Shown piece by piece: positions 25,110-35,200 of a stretch of 53,534 nucleotides of DNA. Under the pieces are notes generated by a model, which ran no database searches, was not told the DNA's origin, and was given only the letters and a program-made list of their open reading frames with translations. The stretch is taken from contig CAIXTV010000008.1 of assembly GCA_903922465.1 (NCBI GenBank), forward strand, positions 1 to 53,534, in the 5' to 3' direction. Both the position numbers and the translations under genes were made by a program. Source of the DNA: an uncultured bacterium (GTDB lineage Bacteria; Bacteroidota; Bacteroidia; Bacteroidales; CAIXTV01). Numbering within the stretch: the first letter of the stretch is position 1; each line of letters opens with the position of its first letter.

Positions 25110-27584
25110 TTAACGAATGACGGCTCCTATATGTTCAATATATGCCTTGATAAGTTTTTCCATCACGGCATCAATTTCGGCATCGTTCAAAGTCTTGCTG
25201 TCATCGCGAAGCATGAAACTTACAGCATAGGATTTCTTCCCTTCGGGGAGTTTATCACCCTCATACACATCAAAAAGATTCACGGAACGCAATAGGGTAT
25301 TATCAAGGTCGAAGGCAATCTTTCTGATTTGCTCAAACTGTACTGATTTATCAATCAAAAGCGCAAGGTCACGTCTAACTTCAGGAAACTTAGGTATCTC
25401 AGTGAAGCGGATCTTATGATGAGCAGATAACTGAAGCATCAAATCTACATCAAATTCTGCAAAAAAGACTTCTTGCTTTACATCAAAAGAATTTAATATT
25501 TCCTTTGCCAGCTGGCCAAACTCAACAAGTTTTTTGTTTTGATATACATATGCAAGGCTTTCTGAAAAATGAGCATTCGTTTGTTTTTCGCTTTGCAGCG
25601 AATAAGGTTCAATTCTACACTTTTTTAATATTGTATGCACATAATATTTCAAATCGAAAAACCCTGCTTTTTCTTCTTTCTTATACCACGACTCCTCATT
25701 CATCTGCCCAGTTATAAATAAGGACAAGCGATAGCTTTCAGAATATCGTTTTGTGACATCTTCTGCTTTTCCAACTTCATGATTAAGGTGATATGTATTC
25801 CCAAACTCGTAAATCTTAAGATTATTCATCTTACGGTTTTGATTATACACAATAGTTTCAAGACCTCCAGTAAGGAGAGTGCGTCGCATTACATTGAGTT
25901 CACGGCTGAGAGGGTTTAAAATCGAAACATTGTTTTCGGCTTTCAGGTGTTGTAGTTTTGCAATATGTTCTGAAAGCGTCAATGAATTGTTCATTATTTC
26001 ATAAAAAGCATTTGCCGAAAGATAATCCGATATTTGCTGCACCTTTAATTCTCTCGGCGAGAATATTGATTCAGAAGTTGACACTCTAATGGTTTCTGGA
26101 AGTTCAATATTATTATATCCGTATATTCTTAATATTTCTTCTATTACGTCAGCAGGTCTGGTGACATCAGTTTTAAATCTTGGCACCTCTAGTGTCATCG
26201 ATTCGTCAGATTCGCTTATGATTTTAATGCCTAAATCTCTTAATATGCTTTTCACTACATCTTTGTCAATAATTTTTCCAATTAAATTATTGATTTGAAC
26301 ATAAGAGGTATTAATAATATGAGGAGGGATGGGATTTGGATAAACATCTGTAATGTCAGATGAGATAATACCACCGCATAGTTCCTGTATTAATTGGGCC
26401 GCACGTTTAATCGCATAGATGGTGATTTCAGGGTCGGCACCTCTTTCGAAACGGAAGGATGCATCAGTCTTTAAACCATGACGTTTTGAAGTACGTCGAA
26501 TACTTTGAGCATTAAAGTTGGCACTTTCAAGAAAAACAGCTTTACTTTCTGCCGAAATCCCGGAATGTAAACCTCCAAATACCCCTGCAATGCACATGGC
26601 TTCTTCGGCATTACAAATCATTAAATCTTCAGCAGAGAGCTTGCGTTCGTGCCCATCTAAAGTAACAAAAAGAGTTTCGTTCTTAAGCTTCTTAATTATC
26701 ACTTTGTTTCCTTTTACCGCAGCTATATCAAAAGCATGCAAGGGTTGGCCAGTTTCCATGAGGATAAAATTGGTTATGTCAACCAAATTATTAATTGGGC
26801 GTAGGCCTATGCTGTTAAGTTTTTGTTTTAGCCAATCGGGTGATTCCTGAATGCTGATGTTGTCAATAGAAAGCCCAGTATACCTTGGGCACGCTTCAGT
26901 ATCTTCAATTTCAATTTGTATAGTTTGATGATGTTTTTCAACTTTAAAATCAGCAACAGAAGGGGTGATAAACTTTGCCTGATGATGTTTAAATTCAGGA
27001 GAATGGTTCAATACGGCTACTAAGTCGCGGGCCACCCCCATATGGGAAGTAGCATCTGAACGGTTAGGGGTTAGGCCTATTTCGAAAACTGCATCACTCT
27101 TTATGTCAAAGTAAACTGAAAGGGGTGTTCCAATTCCTGCCTTTGAGTCAAGTATCATGATGCCATCGTGGGAAGTACCGATGCCCAACTCATCTTCAGC
27201 ACAAATCATTCCTTCAGATTCGATGCCACGCAAGGCTCTTTTGGTAATTTCGAAGCTGCTGTCCCCACTATAGAGGGTAGTTCCAATCAAAGCAACTGGC
27301 ACTTTCTGACCTTCGGCAACATTGGGAGCGCCACAAACGATAGTTAAATCGGTCCCGGTGCCCACATCAACAGTAGTTACACTTAATTTGTCTGCCTTAG
27401 GGTGCTTGATACAACTTTTTACTTCGCCCACCACAAAACCTTTCAATCCACCCTTAACGGTTTCGAAATTTTCTAGGCCTTCAACCTCTAAACCACAATG
27501 GGTTAGTAATTCAGCAACTTGCTCAGGCGAGGGTTTTTGGTATATGTCGATGTATTCGAACAACCAATTGTATGATATCTTCAT
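25110..27584 (-). CDS. pheT: Phenylalanyl-tRNA synthetase beta subunit
   Basis: The 824-residue beta chain of the tetrameric enzyme that charges tRNA-Phe. It has the N-terminal catalytic-like start MKISYNWLFEYID, then the tRNA-binding OB domain (FVVGEVKSCIKHPKADKLSVTTVDVG, about 49-74), the B3/B4 editing region (GLTPNRSDATSHMGVARDL, and NLVDITNFILMETGQPLHAFD), the B5 domain, the catalytic-like core, and the C-terminal anticodon-binding FDX-ACB domain (FPEVRRDLALLID to the end). Length is normal for the long bacterial form. pheS is not adjacent, which is usual in this phylum. Confidence 0.97.
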   Translation of the reverse strand: MKISYNWLFEYIDIYQKPSPEQVAELLTHCGLEVEGLENFETVKGGLKGFVVGEVKSCIKHPKADKLSVTTVDVGTGTDLTIVCGAPNVAEGQKVPVALIGTTLYSGDSSFEITKRALRGIESEGMICAEDELGIGTSHDGIMILDSKAGIGTPLSVYFDIKSDAVFEIGLTPNRSDATSHMGVARDLVAVLNHSPEFKHHQAKFITPSVADFKVEKHHQTIQIEIEDTEACPRYTGLSIDNISIQESPDWLKQKLNSIGLRPINNLVDITNFILMETGQPLHAFDIAAVKGNKVIIKKLKNETLFVTLDGHERKLSAEDLMICNAEEAMCIAGVFGGLHSGISAESKAVFLESANFNAQSIRRTSKRHGLKTDASFRFERGADPEITIYAIKRAAQLIQELCGGIISSDITDVYPNPIPPHIINTSYVQINNLIGKIIDKDVVKSILRDLGIKIISESDESMTLEVPRFKTDVTRPADVIEEILRIYGYNNIELPETIRVSTSESIFSPRELKVQQISDYLSANAFYEIMNNSLTLSEHIAKLQHLKAENNVSILNPLSRELNVMRRTLLTGGLETIVYNQNRKMNNLKIYEFGNTYHLNHEVGKAEDVTKRYSESYRLSLFITGQMNEESWYKKEEKAGFFDLKYYVHTILKKCRIEPYSLQSEKQTNAHFSESLAYVYQNKKLVEFGQLAKEILNSFDVKQEVFFAEFDVDLMLQLSAHHKIRFTEIPKFPEVRRDLALLIDKSVQFEQIRKIAFDLDNTLLRSVNLFDVYEGDKLPEGKKSYAVSFMLRDDSKTLNDAEIDAVMEKLIKAYIEHIGAVIR

Positions 27585-27614
27585 AAATCTAATTCAATAA
27601 TTCATTTTAAAGGG

Positions 27615-27622
27615 CAAAATTA
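27615..27622 (-). promoter_or_regulatory. -7 element of pheT
   Basis: TAATTTTG on the minus strand, 31 bases upstream of the pheT ATG. There is no clear -33 match. Confidence 0.4.
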
Positions 27623-27834
27623 AGAATTATAACCGATTGTGTGTAATCTAGGGCTTAATAAATTTCATTTCAACCTATTTGTCTTGTTGTTATCATTCAT
27701 CATATTAAGATAATACTGATTACTTATCATTACCTAGGCTCCAGCTTACTGGACTATTATTTTATTCAAAGCTAAAAAAACTTAAATTAGCCAGGTAGAC
27801 ATGCACTAAGTCATCGAATAACAAATAACTTATG

Positions 27835-27842
27835 TACTTTTG
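27835..27842 (+). promoter_or_regulatory. -7 element of coaX
   Basis: TACTTTTG followed by C, the same element as before dxs and the small RNA, ending 18 bases before the coaX ATG. Confidence 0.5.
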
Positions 27843-27859
27843 CATATATTTTCAATACA

Positions 27860-28588
27860 ATGAACTTAGTTATCGATTCGGGTAATACTTTTACAAAAAT
27901 CACATTATTCAATAATGGAAATGCCATTGAAACCTTGACTTATAATAAAGTTTCATCACTTGACATAAATTCTTTATTCAAATCTTATCCCAAAATTAGC
28001 AACTGTATTATTTGCTCGGTAAGCCAGTCTGAAAAAGAGTTAGAGGAAATGATTCGCAAGTATTGCAAAGTGATCGTATTGGATAGCAATACTCCATTGC
28101 CTATAATCAACAAATATAAAACACCCGAAACCATAGGGAAAGACCGTTTAGCCGCAGCTGTTGGAGCAAAAAGCTTTGCAGGTGACGCTCCTGTACTAGT
28201 GATAGACGCTGGCAGTTGCATTACCTACGACATAGTGAATCAGTCAAATGAATTTCTCGGAGGCAGCATAAGCCCTGGGGTGAACATGCGCCTTAAATCA
28301 TTACATACTTTCACACAAAAACTTCCTTTGTTAGAGCCTACTGAAAACATAGTATTGCCTGGTTCTGACACAAAAGAATCTATTATGTCGGGTGTAATCG
28401 CAGGTATTCAATTTGAGATGGAGGGATTTATAAATTATTATTCGATACAATATCCTGACTTAAAATGCGTTTTAAGTGGCGGTGATATGAAATATTTTGA
28501 TAAGAAGCTAAAAAATGGCATCTTTGCAATTCCAAATATTGTTGCGGAAGGCTTACAATTAATTCTACATTTTAATGCAAAACAGTAA
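27860..28588 (+). CDS. coaX: Type III pantothenate kinase
   Basis: First enzyme of coenzyme A synthesis, which phosphorylates pantothenate. The 242-residue protein belongs to the ASKHA fold: N-terminal phosphate motif DSGNTFTKI, then TIGKDRLAAAVGA, the second phosphate motif VIDAGSCITYD, GGSISPGVNMRLKSLHTFTQKLP, and a C-terminal SGGD. The usual DAGT reads DAGS here, a conservative change. It overlaps the next gene by 14 bases, so it opens a tightly coupled operon of envelope genes, an order I recall from other Bacteroidota. Confidence 0.95.
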   Translation: MNLVIDSGNTFTKITLFNNGNAIETLTYNKVSSLDINSLFKSYPKISNCIICSVSQSEKELEEMIRKYCKVIVLDSNTPLPIINKYKTPETIGKDRLAAAVGAKSFAGDAPVLVIDAGSCITYDIVNQSNEFLGGSISPGVNMRLKSLHTFTQKLPLLEPTENIVLPGSDTKESIMSGVIAGIQFEMEGFINYYSIQYPDLKCVLSGGDMKYFDKKLKNGIFAIPNIVAEGLQLILHFNAKQ

Positions 28589-29852
28589 TAAAACCCTCAT
28601 CCTTAGTGTGATTTTAATGTTCTTAAGCATTGGCATTCATGCTCAAACCCGAATCAGTTCACCCTACTCAGTTTACGGATTAGGTGAGATTTCAAACAAT
28701 TTACACACCCGTTATATGAGTATGGGAGGTACATCTTTGGGTTTTCAAAGTGCTCAAACTATTAATTACATGAATCCTGCTTCTTATGTGGCTATCGACA
28801 CCCTTTCTTTTGTCTTTGAAGGCGCTCTGACCTCGGTGTTTAGTACGCAAACTTCACTTACAGCAACCCAAAGTGGAAATTATTCTTCCCTATCTTATCT
28901 CTTATTTGGATTTCCTATTACCAAATGGTGGAAATCGAGTATAGGTCTTCTCCCTTTTAGTAATGTAGGCTATAAAATTACAGATGCACAAACTATTGAT
29001 AGCATTGGAAAAGTGAATTTTGTTTATGAAGGACAAGGAGGTTTAAATCAAGTATATTGGGGAAATGCAATAAACATCTCCCCAGGTTTTTCTTTTGGCA
29101 TGAACGCAGCTTATTTGTTTGGTTCGATTGATAAAATTCGTTCGGCGCTTTTCCCTGAATCAATCACAGCATATAACACTCGTTTGAAAAGTTCCTCTGA
29201 GATGAGTGGGTTCCTGCTATCGTTCGGCACACAGTATTTTAAAAAGTTAAGTGAAAAATACACCATTGGGGTTGGCGCTACTTTTAGCAACTCAACAAAC
29301 CTTACAACCAAAAGTAGTTTTATAGCGACTACTTTTACCAAAAGTACTTCTGGATATGAATATATAAAGGATACCATCGAAAATATAAGTGGAGTTAAAT
29401 CAAGCATTACTATTCCAATGTCATTTGGGGTTGGCGCATCCTTAAGAATTTCTAATAAATATGAAGTTGGAAGTGATTTTAAATGGCAAAACTGGGGAGA
29501 TAACCAAATCAAAGAACAAGTTGACACTCTAAAAAACAGTTGGCAATTATCAGCCGGATGTCAAATATTGCCTTCTTTAACTTCAACAAAATATTTCTCA
29601 AGGGCTTTTTATCGTTTTGGCTTTCGCTATGGCAAAACCTATTTACAACTTAAAGACAATCAATTGGACGAATGGGCTATTAGCGTTGGAATGGGTTTCC
29701 CTTTACGCAAAACAAAATCCACCATCAATTTGGGAGTTGAATATAGTCAACGAGGTACCACAACCAATAACCTTATCAAGGAATCTTTTACAAAAATTTC
29801 TTTGGGGGTAAGCATAAACGAAAGATGGTTTGTAAGACGTAAATTCTACTAA
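28575..29852 (+). CDS. Outer-membrane beta-barrel protein (FadL/OmpP1-like)
   Basis: A 425-residue exported protein. The signal peptide (MQNSNKTLILSVILMFLSIGIHA) is followed by QTRISSPYSVYGLGE, a start found in a conserved family encoded after coaX in this phylum. The body is alternating strands with aromatic ends, consistent with a 14-strand barrel of the FadL type, and the C terminus ends with Phe-Tyr (WFVRRKFY), as in many barrel proteins inserted by BamA. The start overlaps the end of coaX by 14 bases. A role in moving hydrophobic compounds is possible but unproved. Confidence 0.75.
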   Translation: MQNSNKTLILSVILMFLSIGIHAQTRISSPYSVYGLGEISNNLHTRYMSMGGTSLGFQSAQTINYMNPASYVAIDTLSFVFEGALTSVFSTQTSLTATQSGNYSSLSYLLFGFPITKWWKSSIGLLPFSNVGYKITDAQTIDSIGKVNFVYEGQGGLNQVYWGNAINISPGFSFGMNAAYLFGSIDKIRSALFPESITAYNTRLKSSSEMSGFLLSFGTQYFKKLSEKYTIGVGATFSNSTNLTTKSSFIATTFTKSTSGYEYIKDTIENISGVKSSITIPMSFGVGASLRISNKYEVGSDFKWQNWGDNQIKEQVDTLKNSWQLSAGCQILPSLTSTKYFSRAFYRFGFRYGKTYLQLKDNQLDEWAISVGMGFPLRKTKSTINLGVEYSQRGTTTNNLIKESFTKISLGVSINERWFVRRKFY

Positions 29853-29880
29853 ACAATGGAGAAATCTCAAGACTCAAACC

Positions 29881-29953
29881 CCAAATTCCAAGTAGGGAAA
29901 GCAATGGTTTTTTTCGTGGGTCTTGTAATTTGGATTTTTGGACTTGGAATTTA
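29881..29953. repeat. Intergenic palindrome between the barrel gene and lptC
   Basis: The arms AAATTCCAAGT and ACTTGGAATTT pair perfectly over 11 bases. The surrounding words (CAAGACTCAAACCCCAAATTCC, GGGTCTTGTAATTTGGA) relate it to the dispersed element at 671-716 and 49611-49655. Confidence 0.65.
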
Positions 29954-29964
29954 ATTTATTTAGC

Positions 29965-30510
29965 ATGAAACCTTTCGGTTGTATATTACTTTTATTCCTT
30001 TTTGTTTGTTTAATCAGTCTTAGCTCATGTGAAAATGACATTAAGGTAGTGAATGATTTTAATGTAAAAGACACCTTGCCCGTCGAATCTGCAAAAAATG
30101 TCGAAATGATATATAGTGATTCCGGGAAAATTCAATTTAAGCTTACCAGCCCTCAACTTAATCGTTATAAAACTGAGGATCCTTATGATGAGTTCCCGAA
30201 AGGTTTAACCATAATTGCCTATGATTCCTTGATGAGAGTTAAGACTTCATTGAGAGCCAATTATGCAATAACATGGAATAGCCGTAAGTTAATGGAGGCC
30301 AGAAATGATGTTGTTATTATCAGTAAAGATGAAATTATCAATACCGAGCATATCGTTTGGGACCAAAGAAGACGTGTTATTTTTTCGGATGTCTTTGTAA
30401 AACGAACCAACAAAGATGGGGTGATGTATGGAGATGGTTTCGATGCAGATGAAACTTTTAATAAGTATAGTATCAGAAATCCAAGAGGCACTTTTTCTGT
30501 TCAACAATAA
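29965..30510 (+). CDS. lptC: LPS export protein LptC
   Basis: A 181-residue protein with an N-terminal lipoprotein-like segment (MKPFGCILLLFLFVCLISLSSC) and a periplasmic LptC-type beta-jellyroll: VEMIYSDSGKIQFKLTSPQLNRY, LTIIAYDS, LRANYAITWNSRKLMEARNDVVI, TEHIVWDQRRRVIFSDVFVKR and DGVMYGDGFDADETFNKYSIRNPRGTF. LptC links the LptB2FG transporter to the LptA bridge that carries lipopolysaccharide across the periplasm. The frame extends upstream to 29938, but ATG at 29965 gives a proper signal. The lipobox cysteine is a phylum feature; the E. coli protein is anchored by a helix instead. Confidence 0.88.
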   Translation: MKPFGCILLLFLFVCLISLSSCENDIKVVNDFNVKDTLPVESAKNVEMIYSDSGKIQFKLTSPQLNRYKTEDPYDEFPKGLTIIAYDSLMRVKTSLRANYAITWNSRKLMEARNDVVIISKDEIINTEHIVWDQRRRVIFSDVFVKRTNKDGVMYGDGFDADETFNKYSIRNPRGTFSVQQ

Positions 30511-30522
30511 TAGCAAAGATCC

Positions 30523-30634
30523 AAGACCCAAATTCCAAATTTCAAACTCAAAGGATGGTCAATCTCATTTCAACTTTAAAAAATAAACAATTCCTCTTTC
30601 CCTTTGAGTCTTGGTTCTTGGGATTTGGGTCATT
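30523..30634. repeat. Long intergenic palindrome after lptC
   Basis: The left side carries AAGACCCAAATTCC and ACTCAAAGG; the right side carries CCTTTGAGT and GGGATTTGGGTC. They can pair in nested order to form a long hairpin. It belongs to the same GGGTCTTGG family as the elements at 671-716 and 49611-49655. Confidence 0.65.
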
Positions 30635-30656
30635 GAACTTAACTTATTAATAAAGT

Positions 30657-31928
30657 ATGCAAGTTGATTATTGGATAATACTGTTGACGCTGCTTTTGTC
30701 GGCTTTCTTTTCAGGAATTGAAATTGCCTTTGTAAGTTCCAATAAATTAAAAATTGAAATGGAACGTAATAGGGGGACTTTTGGCTCCAATACTCTATCG
30801 AAACTAATTAAAAAACCCACAAATGTCATAGGTGCATTATTGTTAGGCAACAACATTGCTTTGGTGCTTTTCAGTATGTCTATGACCAATGTACTTGACC
30901 CTTTTTTAAACGCCCATCTTCCATCTTCCCTTATTTCAGGGTTTTGGATATTACTGCTCCAAACTTTAATTTCTACATTTATCATTCTTTTTTTATCCGA
31001 ATTTAGTCCTAAACTTATTTTCAGTTTATCTCCCAATAAATATTTAAAAGCATTGGTCCTGCCTCTACAGTTCTTTTATTTTATATTATACCCTTTTGTT
31101 TTTCTAACAGTAGGTGTTGCTGAAATGCTGCTAAAATGGTTTTTTAAAATTAAAATCGAAAAGAAAGAATATGTTTTTTCACATGCAGATTTAGATCATT
31201 TCTTTCAGGAATATTCAGAGAGTGCTGAAAATATTGAAGAGAACAAGCCGGAAATGCAAATATTTAAAAACGCAATGGAATTCAGAGATGTGAAATTGCG
31301 CGAATGTATGTTGCCTAGAACTGAAATTGTTGCTATTGAAGATAAGGATAGCATTAGTAATATTACTAAAATATTTATCGAGACAGGTTTCTCAAAAGTG
31401 TTAATCTATAACGAAAACATCGATAATATTATTGGTTATGTGCATTCATTTGACATTTTTAAAAAGCCAAAAGCCATAAAAGATATTATGAGGCCCATTC
31501 TAATTCAAACCGAAACCTCCCTTGCACATAAAACTTTGGATGTGATGTTAAGCGAAAGAAAAAATATTGCACTGGTGTTGGATGAATTTGGAGGAACTTC
31601 AGGTATTGTTACAATGGAAGATATTATTGAAGAAATATTTGGCGAAATTGATGATGAATTCGATACAGACAATCTTACAGAGAAAAAAGTAAGCAGTACT
31701 GAATATATTTTCTCAGGAAGACAAGAAATTGATTATCTTAATCAAAAATATGATCTGAATTTGCCAGTTTCTGACGAATATGAAACACTTGCAGGTCTGG
31801 TTATGCATTACTTTGAAAGCATACCTCTCCCTCAGGAAGAAATAAGAATTCCTTTTTATAAATTTCGCATACTTCAAGCAAGCAACAAAATGATACATCA
31901 GATTATGCTTACTGTTGAAAAGGAATAA
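30657..31928 (+). CDS. CNNM/CorC-HlyC family membrane protein with CBS domains
   Basis: A 423-residue protein. Residues 1-150 form a DUF21 (CNNM) membrane domain with four hydrophobic segments and the characteristic FFSGIEIAFVSSNKLKIE near the start and GNNIALVLFS. A CBS pair follows at about 210-330 (MLPRTEIVAIEDKDSI, then IALVLDEFGGTSGIVTMEDIIEEIFGEI). The C-terminal CorC_HlyC domain is at about 345-423. Such proteins are linked to magnesium or other divalent ion export, and the same architecture occurs in GldE of gliding bacteria. It lies in the coaX-lptC cluster, where a chaperone of the PpiD/SurA type often follows in relatives; none is present here. Confidence 0.85.
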   Translation: MQVDYWIILLTLLLSAFFSGIEIAFVSSNKLKIEMERNRGTFGSNTLSKLIKKPTNVIGALLLGNNIALVLFSMSMTNVLDPFLNAHLPSSLISGFWILLLQTLISTFIILFLSEFSPKLIFSLSPNKYLKALVLPLQFFYFILYPFVFLTVGVAEMLLKWFFKIKIEKKEYVFSHADLDHFFQEYSESAENIEENKPEMQIFKNAMEFRDVKLRECMLPRTEIVAIEDKDSISNITKIFIETGFSKVLIYNENIDNIIGYVHSFDIFKKPKAIKDIMRPILIQTETSLAHKTLDVMLSERKNIALVLDEFGGTSGIVTMEDIIEEIFGEIDDEFDTDNLTEKKVSSTEYIFSGRQEIDYLNQKYDLNLPVSDEYETLAGLVMHYFESIPLPQEEIRIPFYKFRILQASNKMIHQIMLTVEKE

Positions 31929-32240
31929 GGCGTTGCTATACTTCGCACAAGAATAATCGAATTAAAACAATTGAAATAAACATAATTCGGCGATCATTAT
32001 ATGATGTCATATGAATCTTTATGAAAGTTAGTGACATATGGATGATATCATTTGAACCCATTAAAAGCTCCTACCCATCGGCTCATACTCATATAATATA
32101 AAGAGAATCTAAAAAACTGGGTTATCCATAATATTTGAGTAAAAAAACCCGGTTTATCGAAATTAAACGCATCACTTTAATAAAGGTATGATTTTTGCAT
32201 TCAACCTTTCCTAAATTAGTCCCATACTAAAATCTTCAAC
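31929..32240. other. Spacer before the alpha-2-macroglobulin gene
   Basis: No coding frame. There are scattered CATATG words around 32000-32050 that could form a weak hairpin, and a TTTTTGC word (32194-32200) near the expected promoter position without a full consensus. Confidence 0.5.
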
Positions 32241-35200
32241 ATGAAAAATCGGAAAACCATTAGTAAATTTGCTCTTATGGCAGTTTTTGTATTGCTTTTA
32301 TCCTACACAGGCTTAGCTCAAAAACAAAAATTGAACAACCAACCAACCACCGAATATGGTAAGTTGTGGAAAAAAGTTGATTCTCTGAACAACAAAGGAC
32401 TTCCTAAATCGGCAATGACTATTATAAACAACATCTACACAAAAGCAAAAAATGAATCGGAGCATAGCCAGATTATCCGTTGCGTTGTATATAAGATGAA
32501 AAGCAACACGGATTATCAGGAAGATTACAGCATTGGCATGGTTGATTTGCTGAAAAAGGAAATTAAAAACGGCAACGAGTCCATCAACCCCATATTTCAT
32601 TCTCTGCTAGCTGATGTGTATTGGAGTTATTATGAAGCCAACCGTTACACCTTCCTAAATCGCACGGAAACCATAGATTTCAAGAATGATGATATGAAAA
32701 CATGGGATTTGAAGAAGATAGTTTCAAAAGCAATTGAGCATTATTTACTCTCATTGAAAAACTCAGATGCCTTAAAAGCTATTCCTTTAAAAAACTATGA
32801 TGAGATATTAATTCTACAGAAGGGTTCTAAAAACTATCGCCCTACCTTATATGACTTTCTTGCTCATCGGGCAGTTGATTTTTTCATGAATAAAGAAGCA
32901 GGAATTACTCAAGCTGCTGATAAATTTGAGATGCAGGGACCTGCATACTTCAGTTCGGCACAGAATTTCGTTAAACATAACATCAAGTCTGCCGATAGTT
33001 TGTCGATGAAGTTGTATGCTATCCGCATTCTGCAGCAGTTGACCTCTTTTCACTTATACGATACAAGTCCTGATGCTTTGATTGATGTTGAATTGAAACG
33101 ACTGAAGTTTGCTCGCCAAAATGCTATTAGTGACGATATCGACAGCTTGTACCTTGCAGCCTTATATCGTTTAGACCACGAATACAGTCATCACCCCATG
33201 GTTACTGAAGTGAAATACCAGATTGCACAAGAGTTAAATGCTCTTGCAGGAAAATACAGCCCCTTGGTTTCTGATGATTATAAGTGGGAAAATGTAAAGG
33301 CTCTGAAGATAATTAATGAGGCTAAAATTGCATTTACTGATGCTGAAGGTACCAAGAAATGTCTTTATCTTAAGCATTTAATTGAAGAAAAAGGCATATC
33401 ACTTACTGTTGAATATGCTACAATTCCTGACAAACCTTCAAAGATGCTTCTTACTTTTAAAAATCACAATAATATTAAGGTCCGCATCATCAAAATGGAC
33501 CCCGAAAAAGATAGGGAGTATCGTCGCGATTATGATGAAAAACTAATAGACAGATATAAGAAAATAGCCGCAGTGAAGGAATTCACTGTGACACTTCCAA
33601 ACGATTCGGATTATCAAAATCACTCAACAGAGATAAGTCTGCCCGAGTTGCCTTTGGGTTATTATGTAGTACTGGTTTCTTCCTCTTCAGATTTTAGTTA
33701 TATAGAATCACCAGTGGCTTATGGCAGTTTCTGGGTTTCGCGCTTAAGTTTCACCAACCGTCGCACAAATGAGAGTGGTATGGAATTCAATATCTTCGAT
33801 CGCGAAACAGGCGCACCTATCCCCAATGCCAAAGTTGAAACCTTTATTGAAACTTACGATTATATTACGCGTAAATATTACTTTAAAAGTTGGAAAACCT
33901 TTAATTCTGACATGGATGGATTTATTGAAGTCCCAGCAATTACCGATGAATCATGGTCGAAGAGTTTTTACATCACAATTCATAATAAGAATGACGAATT
34001 ATTTTCGGATAACTATTTCTATATTTCAAAATACTATCCTCCTGATGGGAAACCAAGAACCTCAACTTATTTCTTTAGCGACAGGGCTATATATCGCCCT
34101 GGGCAAACCATTTATTTTAAAGGTATAATGCTTGAAAAGGAAGGAGATAATACTAAGATATTGCCGAATCATAAGTCAACTGTTACCTTTTATGATGTAA
34201 ACTACCAGAAAATCGCCGATCAGGAACTCACTACTAACGAATATGGTTCGTTCAGCGGCACTTTCACTGCTCCAAATGGAGTAATGAATGGTCAGATGAG
34301 AATATCGGATGGTACTGGAAACATTTATATTTCGGTTGAAGAATATAAACGACCCAAGTTTGAGGTGACATTCAATCCTTTGAAAGGAAGTTATAAATTA
34401 GAACAAAAAGTGTCGGTTGTCGGAAAGGCTGTTGCTTATGCTGGTAATAGCATTGATAATGCAAAAGTAAAATACCGTGTTGTTCGCACCGCCCGTTTCC
34501 CTTATTGGGGCTATTGGTGGGGAAGTGTATATCCAAGTTCACCTCAGATTGAAATCACCAATGGGTTTACAACTACCAATGAAAAAGGTGAGTTTACAGT
34601 TGAATTTATTGCCCTAGCTGATAAGAAAATAAAAAAGAAATCATTGCCAATCTTCAATTATACCGTCTATGCAGATGTGACTGATATGAATGGCGAAACC
34701 CATTCGGCAAACAAAGGCGTTTCTGTTGCCTACACCAGCTTACTGCTCAATGCAGAAGTTGATGCCATGGTGGATAAAGCTAAACCCAATGGATTTGAAT
34801 TTGGTTCTACTAATTTGAATTACGAAAAAGAAGCTTGTAAAGGAAACGTAAACATCTATAAGATTAATCAACCCAATAAGGTTTATCGCAAACGCAACTG
34901 GGCACGTCCTGATAAATTTGTGATGACAAAGCAACAGTTTACTAATCTTTTCCCTTCTGACGTTTATAATGATGAAGACAATATGTATAGCTGGGCAAAG
35001 GGTGACCTTAAGTTCTCTCAGGAATTTAACACCCAACTTGACTCAGTCTTGCGTCCTAACATTGTTTCCTGGGAACCTGGCATCTATGTCATGGAAATGA
35101 AAGCCAAAGATGCTTATAACGAAGAAGTGACTCTAACGAAATACTTTACTCTTTTTGCGAAGGATGCCACCACCATTCCTGAAAACACCACTCTTTGGTA

